The notes: generated by a model not told the origin, from the sequence alone. DNA of 64,000 nt from Streptomyces sp. NBC_01353 (GCF_036237275.1 NZ_CP108352.1:434001-498000); one strand, 5' to 3'; positions 35,777 through 44,246 are shown, numbered from the stretch's first letter. Translations and numbers: made by a program.

Positions 35777-36748
35777 TCAGGATGAGTCTCTGTAGCGGGT
35801 CGCCATCGCCGTGGCGCGGTTACGCAGGGAGCTCCGCAACGACTGCGGGGCCAGGGCTTCCGCGTCTGGGCTGAGCTGCCACAGCGCCCATTCGGCGTGT
35901 CGTGAATCTTGGAAGGTCACCTCCAGCCGCAGCCAGCCGTCCGCGTGGGGCTCTTCTGCTCGGACGGCCAACGCGGTGCCTAGCAGGTCCTCCCGCCGCT
36001 CCGGGTTCACCCGTACCAGCACGGTGATGTGGCCGTCGGAGAGAAATTGCGCGGAGCGTTCCCGCCAGATCCGGTCCAGATCGACCTGGTTCGGTCGCTG
36101 TGCCGTTTCGGGGAGTTCCTCGGCGGCCAACACCCGCGACAGCCGGTAGGTACGGTCCGCACCGGACCTCGTGGCCAGCAGGTAGCCCTTGTCGCGTACG
36201 GTCACCAGGCCGATCGGGTCCACCGTGCGCCACTGTGGTGTCTGGCCTGCGGCCGCGTAGTGGATGCGCAGCTTGTGTCCGGCGAGCACCGCGCGCCGGA
36301 CCTCGATCATCGTCGTGTCGGGTACCTCGTCAGCGACCAGCCGGCGTGAGAGCAGGTCGGTCTCCGGCTCGACGAGAAAACGCTGGACCCCGTCGCTCGC
36401 GATGGCCCGGTGGCTTTCGGGCAGCGCGTCGACCACTTTCCGCATGGCCGAAGCGAGCGCCGAACTGAGGCCGAACACCTGCTCGCCGCGCCCCGCTCCG
36501 GCGGTCAGCAGGGCAAGGGCCTCGTCGTGGTTCAGTCCGGTGAGCTCGGTCCTGAAACCGGGCATCAACGCGAAACCGCCGTGCCGCCCACGTTCGGCGT
36601 AGACAGGGACGCCGGCCGCGGACAGCGCCTCGATGTCGCGCAGCACGGTGCGGGTGGACACCTCCAGCTCGCGGGCCAGCGTGTCCGCGGTCAGCCGACC
36701 GTGCCGGCGCAGCAGTAGCACCAGTGAAACCAACCGGTCGGCGCGCAT
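35777..36748 (-). CDS. HTH/WYL-domain (YafY-like) transcriptional regulator
   Basis: 323 residues. The DeoR-type winged helix is at 2-58 (RADRLVSLVLLLRRHGRLTA, LEVSTRTVLRDIEALSAAGV). The WYL domain is at about 140-210 (LRIHYAAAGQTPQWRTVDPI, then GLVTVRDKGYLLATRSG) and the WCX C-terminal extension runs to the end. WYL domains sense ligands such as nucleic acids in phage-defence or DNA-damage regulators; free-standing YafY-like forms usually control one divergent gene. It is divergent from the RidA gene (130 bp between starts), its likely target. Confidence 0.87.
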   Translation of the reverse strand: MRADRLVSLVLLLRRHGRLTADTLARELEVSTRTVLRDIEALSAAGVPVYAERGRHGGFALMPGFRTELTGLNHDEALALLTAGAGRGEQVFGLSSALASAMRKVVDALPESHRAIASDGVQRFLVEPETDLLSRRLVADEVPDTTMIEVRRAVLAGHKLRIHYAAAGQTPQWRTVDPIGLVTVRDKGYLLATRSGADRTYRLSRVLAAEELPETAQRPNQVDLDRIWRERSAQFLSDGHITVLVRVNPERREDLLGTALAVRAEEPHADGWLRLEVTFQDSRHAEWALWQLSPDAEALAPQSLRSSLRNRATAMATRYRDSS

Positions 36749-36877
36749 GCGAGGACTCTAACGAAATACATGACTAAGGGTGTCGTGATTTGTTGGGAGG
36801 CTCGCTCACACGACGTCGAAGCCGGCGGTTACCGAGCCGATGGACGCCGTACTCCCAATGAACCGAATGGAGCTGAT

Positions 36878-37279
36878 GTGGCGATGGAACGAACCGCGGT
36901 CAACCCGGTGACGTGGTCGGTGGAGATGGGATTCAACCAGGGTGAGGTCGTCTCCGGACACACACGGACCCTGTACATCTCGGGCCAGACCGCGATGAGC
37001 GGCGACGGCAAGCCCCAGCATGACGGTGACATGGCGGCGCAGTTGGCGCTGAGCCTCGACAACCTGGAGGCCGTGCTCGGCGAGGCCGGCATGTCCCTCG
37101 CGAACCTCGTCCGGCTCAACGTCTACACGACCGACGTCGATCTGCTTTTCCAGCACTACGGCGGGCTGGCGGCGCGGTTGGGCGCCACCGGGGTGGCGCC
37201 GACCATGACGATGCTCGGGGTGACAAGACTGGCGATCCCCGGACAGATGGTCGAGCTCGAGGGGACCGCCGTCGCGTGA
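36878..37279 (+). CDS. RidA/YjgF-family protein
   Basis: 133 residues from a GTG at 36878 with GGAG five bases upstream; an ATG two codons later is possible. Family blocks: VVSGHTRTLYISGQTAMSGD, AAQLALSLDNLEAVLGEAGM, LVRLNVYTTDVDLLFQHYGG and VTRLAIPGQMVELEGTAVA. The arginine that contacts the iminium substrate in true RidA (RPxR near the C terminus) is not seen in the usual form, so this is probably one of the divergent Rid subgroups. RidA proteins hydrolyse reactive enamines/imines. The WYL regulator diverges from it. Confidence 0.84.
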   Translation: MAMERTAVNPVTWSVEMGFNQGEVVSGHTRTLYISGQTAMSGDGKPQHDGDMAAQLALSLDNLEAVLGEAGMSLANLVRLNVYTTDVDLLFQHYGGLAARLGATGVAPTMTMLGVTRLAIPGQMVELEGTAVA

Positions 37280-37321
37280 TGTGACGTCGCCCCTCTGCAG
37301 CAGGCGGGTGGGTGATTGCCA

Positions 37322-37453
37322 GTGCTCAGGGTGGTGACGATCGGCGTCTACGGCTTCGACGGCGAGTCGTTCCTGCACCGCCTGCGGCACGCGGACGACC
37401 GCCTGCTGCTCGACGTACGTCAGCGCCGCGGTGTCCGCGGAGCCGAGTACGCG
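37322..37453 (+). pseudogene. DUF488 protein, N-terminal remnant
   Basis: From GTG 37322 the frame reads VTIGVYGFDGESFLHRLRHA, LLLDVRQRRGVRGAEYAC, the DUF488 start (TIGxYG and DxRxxRG motifs). After about 44 codons the text becomes Arg-rich and no longer fits; most of the roughly 120-170-residue family is missing. It is a 3' deletion relic just after the RidA gene. Confidence 0.65.
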
Positions 37454-37535
37454 TGTGCTCGAGCAGCCAGGTGGCGACGTCGGCCGCCCGCGCGGGCGCC
37501 GGGCTGCTGCGGGCACGACCTGGGGTCGGCAGCGG

Positions 37536-37940
37536 CTACGACGCGTAGCGTGAGCGGCCCCACACGTGGGTGGTCAGCATCTGGCCGAGTGCCAGGGTGC
37601 TGAGGCCGAACATCAGGACGCCCAGGGGGACATGGAGCGAGGGCATGTGCGCGATGCCCAACACGACCTGTACCGAGGCGAGGGCGAGGAAGCCGGTCGC
37701 GTACAGGATGGGGCGGGGCGTGCCGCCGCCCGGCCGCCAGGCGAGGATCGCGGCGAGTACGTACAGCATGGACGCGCCGTACATCACGCGCGATCCGACG
37801 TCGTGCAGCACCGCGCCGTGGGACGAGGACAGCAGCATTCCGGCGGTGGTTGCCTGAAAGAAGAGGGTCAAGGTCTGCAGGGCGATCGCGACCTTCAGGA
37901 AGGTGACGCTACGCGGCTTGGTCGTCGCCTGTCTGGCCAT
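37536..37940 (-). CDS. Four-helix membrane protein (DUF6220-like)
   Basis: 134 residues with four hydrophobic stretches: VAIALQTLTLFFQATTAGML, YGASMLYVLAAILAW, ILYATGFLALASVQVVLGIA and LGVLMFGLSTLALGQML. A conserved His precedes helix 2 (SSHGAVLHDVGSR). It resembles the small DUF6220-type proteins of actinobacteria. It lies 63 bp downstream of the SigJ-like sigma gene on the same strand, so co-transcription is likely and a role in that sigma factor's stress response is possible. Function unknown. Confidence 0.7.
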   Translation of the reverse strand: MARQATTKPRSVTFLKVAIALQTLTLFFQATTAGMLLSSSHGAVLHDVGSRVMYGASMLYVLAAILAWRPGGGTPRPILYATGFLALASVQVVLGIAHMPSLHVPLGVLMFGLSTLALGQMLTTHVWGRSRYAS

Positions 37941-38003
37941 GGTGTGCTCTCTCTCGTCGGGTGTGTGGCAGAGGATGGGTGGCGTCTTGGCAATCCGGCG
38001 TGT

Positions 38004-38900
38004 TCACCGCAAGGTCAGCGGGGTCTCAGTTTCGACGCGGGTCAGCTTCTCGGGGTTACGGACGTAGTAGAGGCCGATGATGCTGGCGTCTTCCACGTGG
38101 AGGGCCATGACGCCGTCGAGTTCGCCGTTGAGGCGTACGGCGAGTGCGGGGCTGCCGTTGAGCACGGTGTGTTCGCAGGTGATGGTGCCTTTGCTCTTTG
38201 CGGAGCCGCCGAAGTAGAAGCGGACCACCTTCTCGGCGCCGATGATGGGCCTGAGCGCGGCCCGCTTGACGCCGCCGCCGTCGCTGAGCAGGACGATCTC
38301 GGGGGCGAGCACGTCGAGGAGATCCTGCGGATTCCCGGTTTCGATCGCGCGCTGGAACGACTCCACGGCAGCCCTGGTCGCGCTTGCGGATGCCGTCTTG
38401 CGGGGGCGGCGGGCGTCGACGTGCTTGCGGGCGCGGTGGGCGATCTGGCGGACGGCCGCGGGGGTCTTGTCGACGGCCTCGGCGATGTCGTCGTAGCCGA
38501 CGTCGAAGACCTCGCGCAGCACGAACACCGCGCGCTCGGTCGGTGAGAGCGTCTCGAGGACGAGCAGCATCGCCATCGACATGCTCTCGGCGAGCTCGAC
38601 GTCCTCGGCCACGTCCGGCGCGGTGAGCAGCGGCTCGGGCAGCCACTGGCCGACGTACGCCTCCCTGCGACGCTGCATGGTGCGCAGGCGGTTGAGCGCC
38701 TGCCGCGTCGTGATCCGGACCAGATACGCCCGCTGGTCACGCACCAGCCTCAGGTCGGCCTTGACCCATCGCAGCCAGGTTTCCTGGAGGACGTCCTCGG
38801 CGTCGGCCGCCGATCCGAGCATCTCGTAGGCGACCGTGAAGAGCAGGTTGCGGTGGGCCACGAAGGTGTCGGTCGCGGGGTCGGTGGCGTGGTCGGTCAT
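38004..38900 (-). CDS. ECF sigma factor, SigJ type with SnoaL-like C-terminal domain
   Basis: 298 residues from the ATG at 38900 with AGGAAG upstream. Region 2 is at residues 12-80 (LLFTVAYEMLGSAADAEDVL, QETWLRWVKADL) and region 4 at about 105-160 (LSPTERAVFVLREVFDVGYD, DIAEAVDKTPAAVRQIAHRA). The SnoaL/NTF2-like domain follows (FQRAIETGNPQDLLDVLAPE, LLSDGGGVKRAALRPIIGAE). In the SigJ (ECF41-like) group this C-terminal domain modulates the sigma factor directly, replacing an anti-sigma protein; partner genes are often COE-type (carboxymuconolactone decarboxylase, oxidoreductase, epimerase). None is present here, but a 22-codon frame precedes it. Confidence 0.87.
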   Translation of the reverse strand: MTDHATDPATDTFVAHRNLLFTVAYEMLGSAADAEDVLQETWLRWVKADLRLVRDQRAYLVRITTRQALNRLRTMQRRREAYVGQWLPEPLLTAPDVAEDVELAESMSMAMLLVLETLSPTERAVFVLREVFDVGYDDIAEAVDKTPAAVRQIAHRARKHVDARRPRKTASASATRAAVESFQRAIETGNPQDLLDVLAPEIVLLSDGGGVKRAALRPIIGAEKVVRFYFGGSAKSKGTITCEHTVLNGSPALAVRLNGELDGVMALHVEDASIIGLYYVRNPEKLTRVETETPLTLR

Positions 38901-38929
38901 GTCTCGGTCTCTTCCTGTCGAATGACTGG

Positions 38930-38998
38930 TCAGGCTGCCAGTTCCGCGGTGGCCGACGTCACGGTCACGTCGTAGCGCTGCAGGCGGTTGGCCGCCAT
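38930..38998 (-). CDS. 22-codon open frame with strong ribosome site upstream of the sigma gene
   Basis: ATG at 38998 is preceded by GGAGGGG with ideal spacing and encodes MAANRLQRYDVTVTSATAEL and two more alanines before a TGA, 29 bp from the sigma-factor start and on the same strand. Codon bias is coding-like. It may be a leader peptide that couples translation to the sigma gene, a small protein, or the 5' stump of a lost partner gene. No family was recognised. Confidence 0.45.
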   Translation of the reverse strand: MAANRLQRYDVTVTSATAELAA

Positions 38999-39158
38999 GA
39001 CCCCTCCGTCTCGTTGGCTGCGGCATCAAGACACCGCGCGATCAACGGCTGTGACAGCATGTGAGGCAGATCACTCCACACGTGTGGGCTCGGCCGCAGC
39101 CGAGCGCCCACGAGACCCTGCAGCCGCCCGGCCCTGGCACGGCTGGGCACCGCCGCCC

Positions 39159-39593
39159 TCACTGCTCCCCGAGTGGGGGCTGTCGGGCGAGGAACTCCGC
39201 GAACGCGGCCGACTGCGTTGGGTCCATGTACCCCTGGCGCCCGTTGCGCGCCCACTCCTCCAGCCAGTCCAGTTCACCCGCAGACCGCAGCCCGGCCACC
39301 ACCACTCGGTCCCGCGTGAACGTCATACGTACTCCGTCCGCGTGCACGTACCGGACGTACGGACCCTGCTGCTCCGGTCCCGGTGGGCGCTCCTGCGCCG
39401 CATCCGGAAGGGGCATCGGAGCGCCATACGCCCGCTGTGCCCAGTACTCCAACTCGGCCAGCTCGGCCGCCGGGAGGAGCACACGTGCCGGCTCGCCGAG
39501 GTCGGTGATGCTCACACGCTCGCCGGTCTCCTCGATCAGGGCGACCAAGCGCCCGAAGTCCTCCAACATGTCCGCCAGTTCAACTCTCTCCAT
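39159..39593 (-). CDS. Phd/YefM-like hypothetical protein
   Basis: 144 residues. The N terminus (DMLEDFGRLVALIEETGERV, SITDLGEPARVLLPAAELAE) has the strand-helix pattern of Phd/YefM antitoxins. The remainder (YVRYVHADGVRMTFTRDRVV, LDWLEEWARNGRQGYMDPTQ) is extra relative to normal antitoxins of about 85 residues. No toxin gene lies next to it, so it may be an orphan or an unrelated protein that shares the fold. Strand and start are well supported by codon bias. Confidence 0.65.
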   Translation of the reverse strand: MERVELADMLEDFGRLVALIEETGERVSITDLGEPARVLLPAAELAELEYWAQRAYGAPMPLPDAAQERPPGPEQQGPYVRYVHADGVRMTFTRDRVVVAGLRSAGELDWLEEWARNGRQGYMDPTQSAAFAEFLARQPPLGEQ

Positions 39594-39997
39594 GCGCCCC
39601 GACGCTACCGGCCGCCCCGGATGCCTCCTCAGCGCGTCATGACGACTTCACGCACAGCGCCCACTCGGTCCACGTCGCGCCCGGCTGCCCAACCGGCGGA
39701 CCCGGACGTACGTGCGGTCTGTGCAGAGCGCCGGGCTGTCCGGGACGGGACGGACGGGACGGGACGCCGTGCCGCGGTGACGGAGGCGAGTTCGGCCGCA
39801 GCTCGGGCGGTAGGATCGGCAATCCATCCGCAATAGGCGGATGAGTGACAAGTGTGCGCATTCTTTGATTGTTCGTCATTTTGTATGCCAATAGGCGTCG
39901 ATCGCATCTCCGCAGGACACAACCCTTGGCGCCCGTTGGCAGTTCTCATGCTGGATTCACATGGCCTCGTAAAGTTCGTTGAGTTTGGGCGGGTTTC
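39594..39997. other. Regulatory-looking gap, locally AT-rich
   Basis: No gene was recognised. A GGACGGGAC-type direct repeat lies at 39739-39765. The stretch 39835-39975 is clearly less GC-rich than its surroundings (for example TTCTTTGATTGTTCGTCATT at 39861-39880), suggesting promoter DNA for the hydrolase gene at 39998. A -35/-10 pair could not be fixed. Confidence 0.35.
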
Positions 39998-40945
39998 ATG
40001 ACTTTGGGATCAGGTTCCACGATGGGCGTACGGGAAGCCGGCCGGACCGAGGGGCACGGCGAGGTGACCGTTACGCGCCATCGATGGGGCGGCTTTCGAT
40101 GTGAGTCGCGGTTCGTCCGCGGCCGTTCGGCGCGCATCGGGACGCTGGTCCTGGTCGGCGGCGCGTTCCAGACGAAGGAGAGTTGGGGGCGTCTGGAGCG
40201 CGAGTTGTTGGAGTTCGCCGACGTGCTGACCGTCGACCTGCCCGGCTGGGGAGCCAGCCCCGTCCTGCCCGAGCACTATGGATCCGACTTCCTCGCGGAT
40301 GCCTTGGGGCACATGCTCGATGACCTCGGACTGACCTCGGTGAATCTCCTCGGCGGGTCCTACGGCAGTGCGGTCGCCTACCGGCTCGCGCAGAAGCGTC
40401 CCGGTCTCGTCGCGAAGTTGGTGCTCATCGGCACCATGACGCACATCCCGGAGCAGGCACAAGGCCCGATTCGTCGGAGTGTCGCGCTGCTGAAGGCCGA
40501 GCGGATCGAGGAGTTCACCGATGTGACACTCGGCATGCTCATGAACCTCGACACGGTCGATTCCGTGGTGGCGGGGACGCGGGTGCGGCGGTTCCTCCGC
40601 CGCCGGCTGCAGAACCTGACTCCCCACGACAGGGAGCAGTTCATCGCGAACACGCAGCGCCTGCTCCGGCACGAAGGGCTCGACCTGCACCAGCCGCCGC
40701 CGATGCCCGTGCTGGTCGCATCCGGCGAACACGACAGCTTCACAACACCCGACCGGTGCCGAGACCTCGCCGCCACCTGCGCCGACAGCCGCCTCGCCGT
40801 CGTGTCCGACGCCGACCACATGCTGCCCGTGGAACGACCAGTGGAGCTCGTGGACCTGGGCATGCGGTTCCTCATGGACGAATCGCTTGAGGGCCGTGAC
40901 TATCTCCGCGCCGTCGAGCGCATCTCGCCCGTGGTCGCTGTGTGA
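39998..40945 (+). CDS. Alpha/beta hydrolase
   Basis: Up to 315 residues (an ATG at 40022 is an alternative start). Alpha/beta hydrolase landmarks: LVLVGGAFQTKESWGRLERE near the oxyanion strand, LLGGSYGSAVAYRLA with the nucleophilic Ser (GGSYGS), VLVASGEHDSFTTPDR with the acidic residue and SDADHMLPVERP with the catalytic His. All three triad members are therefore present. The family includes esterases, haloperoxidases and C-C hydrolases; the substrate cannot be told. It precedes the HEAT/MerR operon but is separated by an operator, so it is probably a distinct unit. Confidence 0.82.
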   Translation: MTLGSGSTMGVREAGRTEGHGEVTVTRHRWGGFRCESRFVRGRSARIGTLVLVGGAFQTKESWGRLERELLEFADVLTVDLPGWGASPVLPEHYGSDFLADALGHMLDDLGLTSVNLLGGSYGSAVAYRLAQKRPGLVAKLVLIGTMTHIPEQAQGPIRRSVALLKAERIEEFTDVTLGMLMNLDTVDSVVAGTRVRRFLRRRLQNLTPHDREQFIANTQRLLRHEGLDLHQPPPMPVLVASGEHDSFTTPDRCRDLAATCADSRLAVVSDADHMLPVERPVELVDLGMRFLMDESLEGRDYLRAVERISPVVAV

Positions 40946-40984
40946 TCCATGGGCATGCCCGATCTCGTGGCGTGGCCGCCTTGA

Positions 40985-41003
40985 CCTTGACACGGTGACA
41001 AGG
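40985..41003 (+). promoter_or_regulatory. MerR-type operator/promoter of the HEAT-MerR operon
   Basis: CCTTGACACGGTGACAAGG is a 19-bp palindrome with mismatches only at the centre and one symmetric pair, lying 30-48 bp before the ATG at 41033. The overlapping TTGACC at 40981 can serve as a -35 with a 19-bp spacer to TTCACT at 41006, the elongated-spacer architecture recognised by MerR-family activators. The MerR gene is the second gene of the operon, so autoregulation is expected. Confidence 0.65.
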
Positions 41004-41032
41004 TCTTCACTGTGGCCGAGGAGGTGGTCCCG

Positions 41033-41704
41033 ATGACCATGGTGCAACAGGACACGGAAACGACGCGAGCCCTCCAGGGACTGGAGGACGGCCGCTCGTC
41101 GGTGCGGCTGCGGGCGGCGTTGGCGGTCGGCACGACCCCCGACCCACGGTTCGTGGACAAACTCATCGAGCGATGCGCGATCGAGCCCGAGTTCTACGTG
41201 CGCGAGATGCTTACGTGGGCACTCACCCGCCACTCGTCATCGGTGACGGTTCCAGGGCTTGTCCACGAAGTCCGCTCGGAGCGGGCGCAGGCACGAAGCC
41301 AGGCGTTGCACACGCTGTCCAAGATCGGGGATCGGCAGGCGTGGCCGGCGATCACACGGGCGCTTCTGTCCGACGCCGACGACGAGGTGGCGCGGAGCGC
41401 TTGGCGGGCGGCTGTCGTGCTCGTACCCGAGGAGGAGGAGCCCGAGTTGGCCGGCGTGCTGGCGACACAGCTCGGGCGCGGCGAGCGTGAGACGCGATTG
41501 AGCCTGAGCCGGGCGCTGATCGCGCTCGGCGAGGTGATCCTGCCGACTCTGCGGGCTGCGATGACGGATCCGGACCCTCGTGTGCGTCAGCACGCGATCG
41601 CCACGGAGCGGCTTCTGCGCGACCCGGATGCCGGGTTCGAGTTCGCGATCGAGGAGGCGAAGCGCGTCGTAGCGCTCGGCGGGACGGGCAAGGAGGGGCA
41701 GTAG
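41033..41704 (+). CDS. HEAT-repeat protein
   Basis: 223 residues from ATG 41033 with GAGGAGGTGG just upstream; a GTG at 41012 is possible. It is wholly alpha-helical with about five HEAT-like repeats: DGRSSVRLRAALAVGTTPDP, FYVREMLTWALTRHSSSVTV, RAQARSQALHTLSKIGDRQA, DDEVARSAWRAAVVLVPEEE and DPDPRVRQHAIATERLL. There are no catalytic residues. It ends three bases before the MerR-HEAT gene and is preceded by a MerR-type operator, so the two proteins are probably co-produced and may interact through their repeats. Confidence 0.82.
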   Translation: MTMVQQDTETTRALQGLEDGRSSVRLRAALAVGTTPDPRFVDKLIERCAIEPEFYVREMLTWALTRHSSSVTVPGLVHEVRSERAQARSQALHTLSKIGDRQAWPAITRALLSDADDEVARSAWRAAVVLVPEEEEPELAGVLATQLGRGERETRLSLSRALIALGEVILPTLRAAMTDPDPRVRQHAIATERLLRDPDAGFEFAIEEAKRVVALGGTGKEGQ

Positions 41705-41707
41705 TCA

Positions 41708-42712
41708 GTGTTGATCGGTGATGTGGCACGACGGTCCGGGGTCAGCGCCCGGATGCTCAGGCATTACGAGTCGCTCGGCCTCGTGCGGCCGACGGGCCGC
41801 ACCGAGGCGGGCTATCGCGAGTACTCGAACGAGGACATCCGGCGCATCTTCCACGTCGAGAGCCTGCGCTCCCTGGGACTGTCGCTGCGTGAAGTCGGCA
41901 GCGCGCTGGATGATCCCGGCTTCAAGCCCTCGGCGCTCGTCGACGATCTCATCCGCCAGACGCGCGAACGCATCGCCGGTGAGACGGCGCTGCTCACGCG
42001 TCTCCGTCGGATCGGTGCCGCGGAACCGGCCGGCTGGGAGGACGTCCTCCAGATCGTCGCACTCCTCCAGGCGCTGGGGTCGGAGAGTGCTGGGAAGCGT
42101 CAGCGCGCGGCCCTGTCCTCGGTCGAAGGGGTTCCGGTGCCCGTGGACGCGCTGGTCGAGGCGGCGTTGAGCGAGTCGGACCCGAACGTCGCCGGAGCTC
42201 TTCGATGGGCTCTGGCGCAATCGGGCGATGGAGGGTTGACGCTGCTGGCGGAGGGACTCGGCTCGCCGGTGGCCGAGGTGCGGGAGCGTGCGGTCCGGTC
42301 GATCGCCGAGATTCCGGGCGGTGGGGCGACCGCGCTGTTGCGGGATGCCCTCACGAACTCCGACATCGTGGTCCGCAGGTGTGCGGCTGTGGCGCTCGGG
42401 GTGCGTGGAGTGGCCGACGCGGTTCCGACGCTCATCGGCATGGTCGTCGAGGAGACGAATGACGTCGATGCGGCCGATGCGCTGAGCGTGCTGGCGAGTG
42501 ATCCCGTGTTGGCGGATCAGATCGCCACCGGGCTCGTCGGCTTCCTCGCCCACGGCACCGCTGATCCGTCTGCACGTCGACGGCTGACACAGGCGCTCGC
42601 AGACATCCCGGGAATCACGGCGTCACGTGCCCTTGCAGATCTGTCTCATGACGAAGACCGTGCCGTTGCGCTCACCGCCGCATACATTCTCACGCTGCGC
42701 GATGTCCCGTAA
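41708..42712 (+). CDS. MerR regulator fused to HEAT repeats
   Basis: 334 residues from a GTG at 41708. Residues 1-70 are a MerR winged helix (IGDVARRSGVSARMLRHYES, GLVRPTGRTEAGYREYSNED), followed by the dimerisation helix to about 105. Instead of a short effector domain it carries about five HEAT repeats (residues 145-330: SDPNVAGALRWALAQSGDGG, VAEVRERAVRSIAEIPGGGA, SDIVVRRCAAVALGVRGVAD, EDRAVALTAAYILTL). This suggests that the signal is a protein or large surface rather than a metal or small molecule, and the adjacent HEAT protein is a candidate partner. No metal-binding cysteines are present. Confidence 0.85.
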   Translation: MLIGDVARRSGVSARMLRHYESLGLVRPTGRTEAGYREYSNEDIRRIFHVESLRSLGLSLREVGSALDDPGFKPSALVDDLIRQTRERIAGETALLTRLRRIGAAEPAGWEDVLQIVALLQALGSESAGKRQRAALSSVEGVPVPVDALVEAALSESDPNVAGALRWALAQSGDGGLTLLAEGLGSPVAEVRERAVRSIAEIPGGGATALLRDALTNSDIVVRRCAAVALGVRGVADAVPTLIGMVVEETNDVDAADALSVLASDPVLADQIATGLVGFLAHGTADPSARRRLTQALADIPGITASRALADLSHDEDRAVALTAAYILTLRDVP

Positions 42713-42822
42713 CGGAAAGCCGGACAGCCTTGCGGCCGGCAAGGCCTACGGCACCAGACCCTGCCGCGAGTACGTGCGACGCCGGGGCATCCGGCACACG
42801 TTCCCGGAGAAGAACGCGGCCG
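42711..42822 (+). pseudogene. Transposase fragment (IS5-type)
   Basis: About 37 codons read GKPDSLAAGKAYGTRPCREY and VRRRGIRHTFPEKNA, matching the DKAY...RRRGIRxxIPE block around the second catalytic Asp in IS5-family DDE transposases (here the Asp is replaced by Gly). No start, no inverted repeats seen. It overlaps the last codon of the MerR-HEAT gene and ends next to the ROK gene stop, marking an old insertion or deletion end. Confidence 0.6.
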
Positions 42823-42826
42823 CGCC

Positions 42827-44149
42827 CTACTGGGCCGCCCGTTCCTGGAGGGTCGTCTGCCAGGCCGGAGGCTGCTCCTCCGGGTTCGTCTCCGCGCGGC
42901 GGCCGCCGCGGGCGAAGAAGTCGGCCAGCGGCAGGATCGCCGCGCCGACGGTGACGGCGTCCGGACCGAGGGTTCCGAGGTCGATGCGTACGTGCGCGGC
43001 CGGGTACGACAGGGCGTAGGAGGTGGCGTAGGCCCGTACGGAGTCCAGGAAGCGGGCGCCCAGTTGGAGGCCCGCCCAGCCTCCGACGAGGATGCGCTCG
43101 GGCTGGAAGAGGTTGATGAGGTCGGAGAACCCTGCGCCGAGGTACTCGGCGGTCTCCTCCAGGACGGCCAGGGCCGTGTCGTCGGCCTCCGGTACGACGC
43201 CGTCGGCTGCGGGGGCCGGGTAGGCGGCGGCGAGCATCGCGGTCAGCGCGGTCTCCTCGTCCGCGTCCGCGGGCGGTCGGCCGCCCGCCTCGGCCCAGCG
43301 CTGGAGGAGCGCCTCGGCCCCCGCGTACGCCTCCAGGCAGCCCTGGGCGCCGCAGCGGCAGCGGCGGCCCCGTACCCGTACGGTCAGATGGCCCCACTCC
43401 ACGGCCCGGCCGGGTCTCATGTCGTCGGCGACGACGCAGGCGCCGACGCCCGAGCCGAAGAGGACCACGACCGCGTTGCGCGCGCCCCGTCCGGCTCCGA
43501 ACCACATCTCCGCCTGGCCGAGCGTCTTGGCGCCGTTGTCGATGTAGTAGGGGATGGTGTCGGGCAACAGCCGGGACTCGCGCAGCAGTCGCTCCAGCGG
43601 TACGGCGTCCCACCCGATGGTCTGCCCGTGCACGACGGCGCCGTCGTCGCCGGCCCTGGCGACGATGCCCGGCACGCCGATGCCGACGCCGAGCAGACGC
43701 TCCGCCGCGATGCCGGCCCGCTCCAGGACCTCTGGGATGCCTTCTCGGAGATGGCCGACGACGACCCCGACGTCATAGCGGTCGACCCGCCGCTCCCCCT
43801 GCGTCTCCAACGGTCGCTCGACCCGCGCGAGTTCGGTGAGTGCCAGATCGAAGAGCTCGATCCGCACCCGGGTCTCGCCGACGTCCACCCCGATCATGTA
43901 CCCGCTGTGCGGGCTGATGCGCAGCAGCGTGCGGGGGCGGCCGCCGGCGGAGTCGACGCTGCCCGCCTCCTCCACCAGGCCCTCGGTGACCAGTTCGGCC
44001 ACCACGTTGCTCACGGAGCCCGAACTCAGGCCGGTGACCGGCCCGAGCGAGAAGCGGCTCAACGGCCCGTCGAAATACAACCGTTGCAACACCGCGGTGC
44101 GGTTCTCCCGCCGCAGGTCACGCACTGTACGGCCGACGCGCACTGTCAC
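42827..44149 (-). CDS. ROK-family transcriptional repressor
   Basis: 440 residues from a GTG at 44149 with GGGGGCAGG upstream. The winged helix is at residues 15-75 (ENRTAVLQRLYFDGPLSRFS, GLSSGSVSNVVAELVTEGLV). The ROK sugar-kinase-like domain follows: MIGVDVGETRVRIELFDLAL, VGIGVPGIV, the zinc motif CRCGAQGCLEAYAG and LINLFQPERILVGG. ROK regulators sense sugars or glucans and repress transport operons. It is divergent from the sugar-binding protein gene, and similar AT-rich sites upstream of three transcription units suggest it governs the whole glucan locus. Confidence 0.87.
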   Translation of the reverse strand: MTVRVGRTVRDLRRENRTAVLQRLYFDGPLSRFSLGPVTGLSSGSVSNVVAELVTEGLVEEAGSVDSAGGRPRTLLRISPHSGYMIGVDVGETRVRIELFDLALTELARVERPLETQGERRVDRYDVGVVVGHLREGIPEVLERAGIAAERLLGVGIGVPGIVARAGDDGAVVHGQTIGWDAVPLERLLRESRLLPDTIPYYIDNGAKTLGQAEMWFGAGRGARNAVVVLFGSGVGACVVADDMRPGRAVEWGHLTVRVRGRRCRCGAQGCLEAYAGAEALLQRWAEAGGRPPADADEETALTAMLAAAYPAPAADGVVPEADDTALAVLEETAEYLGAGFSDLINLFQPERILVGGWAGLQLGARFLDSVRAYATSYALSYPAAHVRIDLGTLGPDAVTVGAAILPLADFFARGGRRAETNPEEQPPAWQTTLQERAAQ

Positions 44150-44222
44150 CCTGCCCCCTCGTCGTCATGTCCTTGTAAGCAACATACCGCTGTCACGGCT
44201 CTTGACGCGACCTTCGCTTGAG

Positions 44223-44246
44223 GTTTAACTCACATCCTAAATTAAG
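44223..44246. promoter_or_regulatory. Candidate ROK operator, site A
   Basis: GTTTAACTCACATCCTAAATTAAG is strikingly AT-rich and roughly symmetric (TTTAA...TTAA halves). It lies in the 185-bp region between the divergent ROK (44149) and importer (44335) starts. Related words occur at 51319-51336 and 55076-55095, upstream of the exported glucanase genes. Confidence 0.5.

Noticed and set aside
39159..39593. Type II toxin-antitoxin module
   Set aside because: Only an antitoxin-like N terminus is present; no adjacent toxin gene on either side.
39739..39765. Short GGACGGGAC direct repeats considered as a CRISPR-like or iteron array
   Set aside because: Only two or three tightly packed short units, no spacers, no cas or replication genes nearby.
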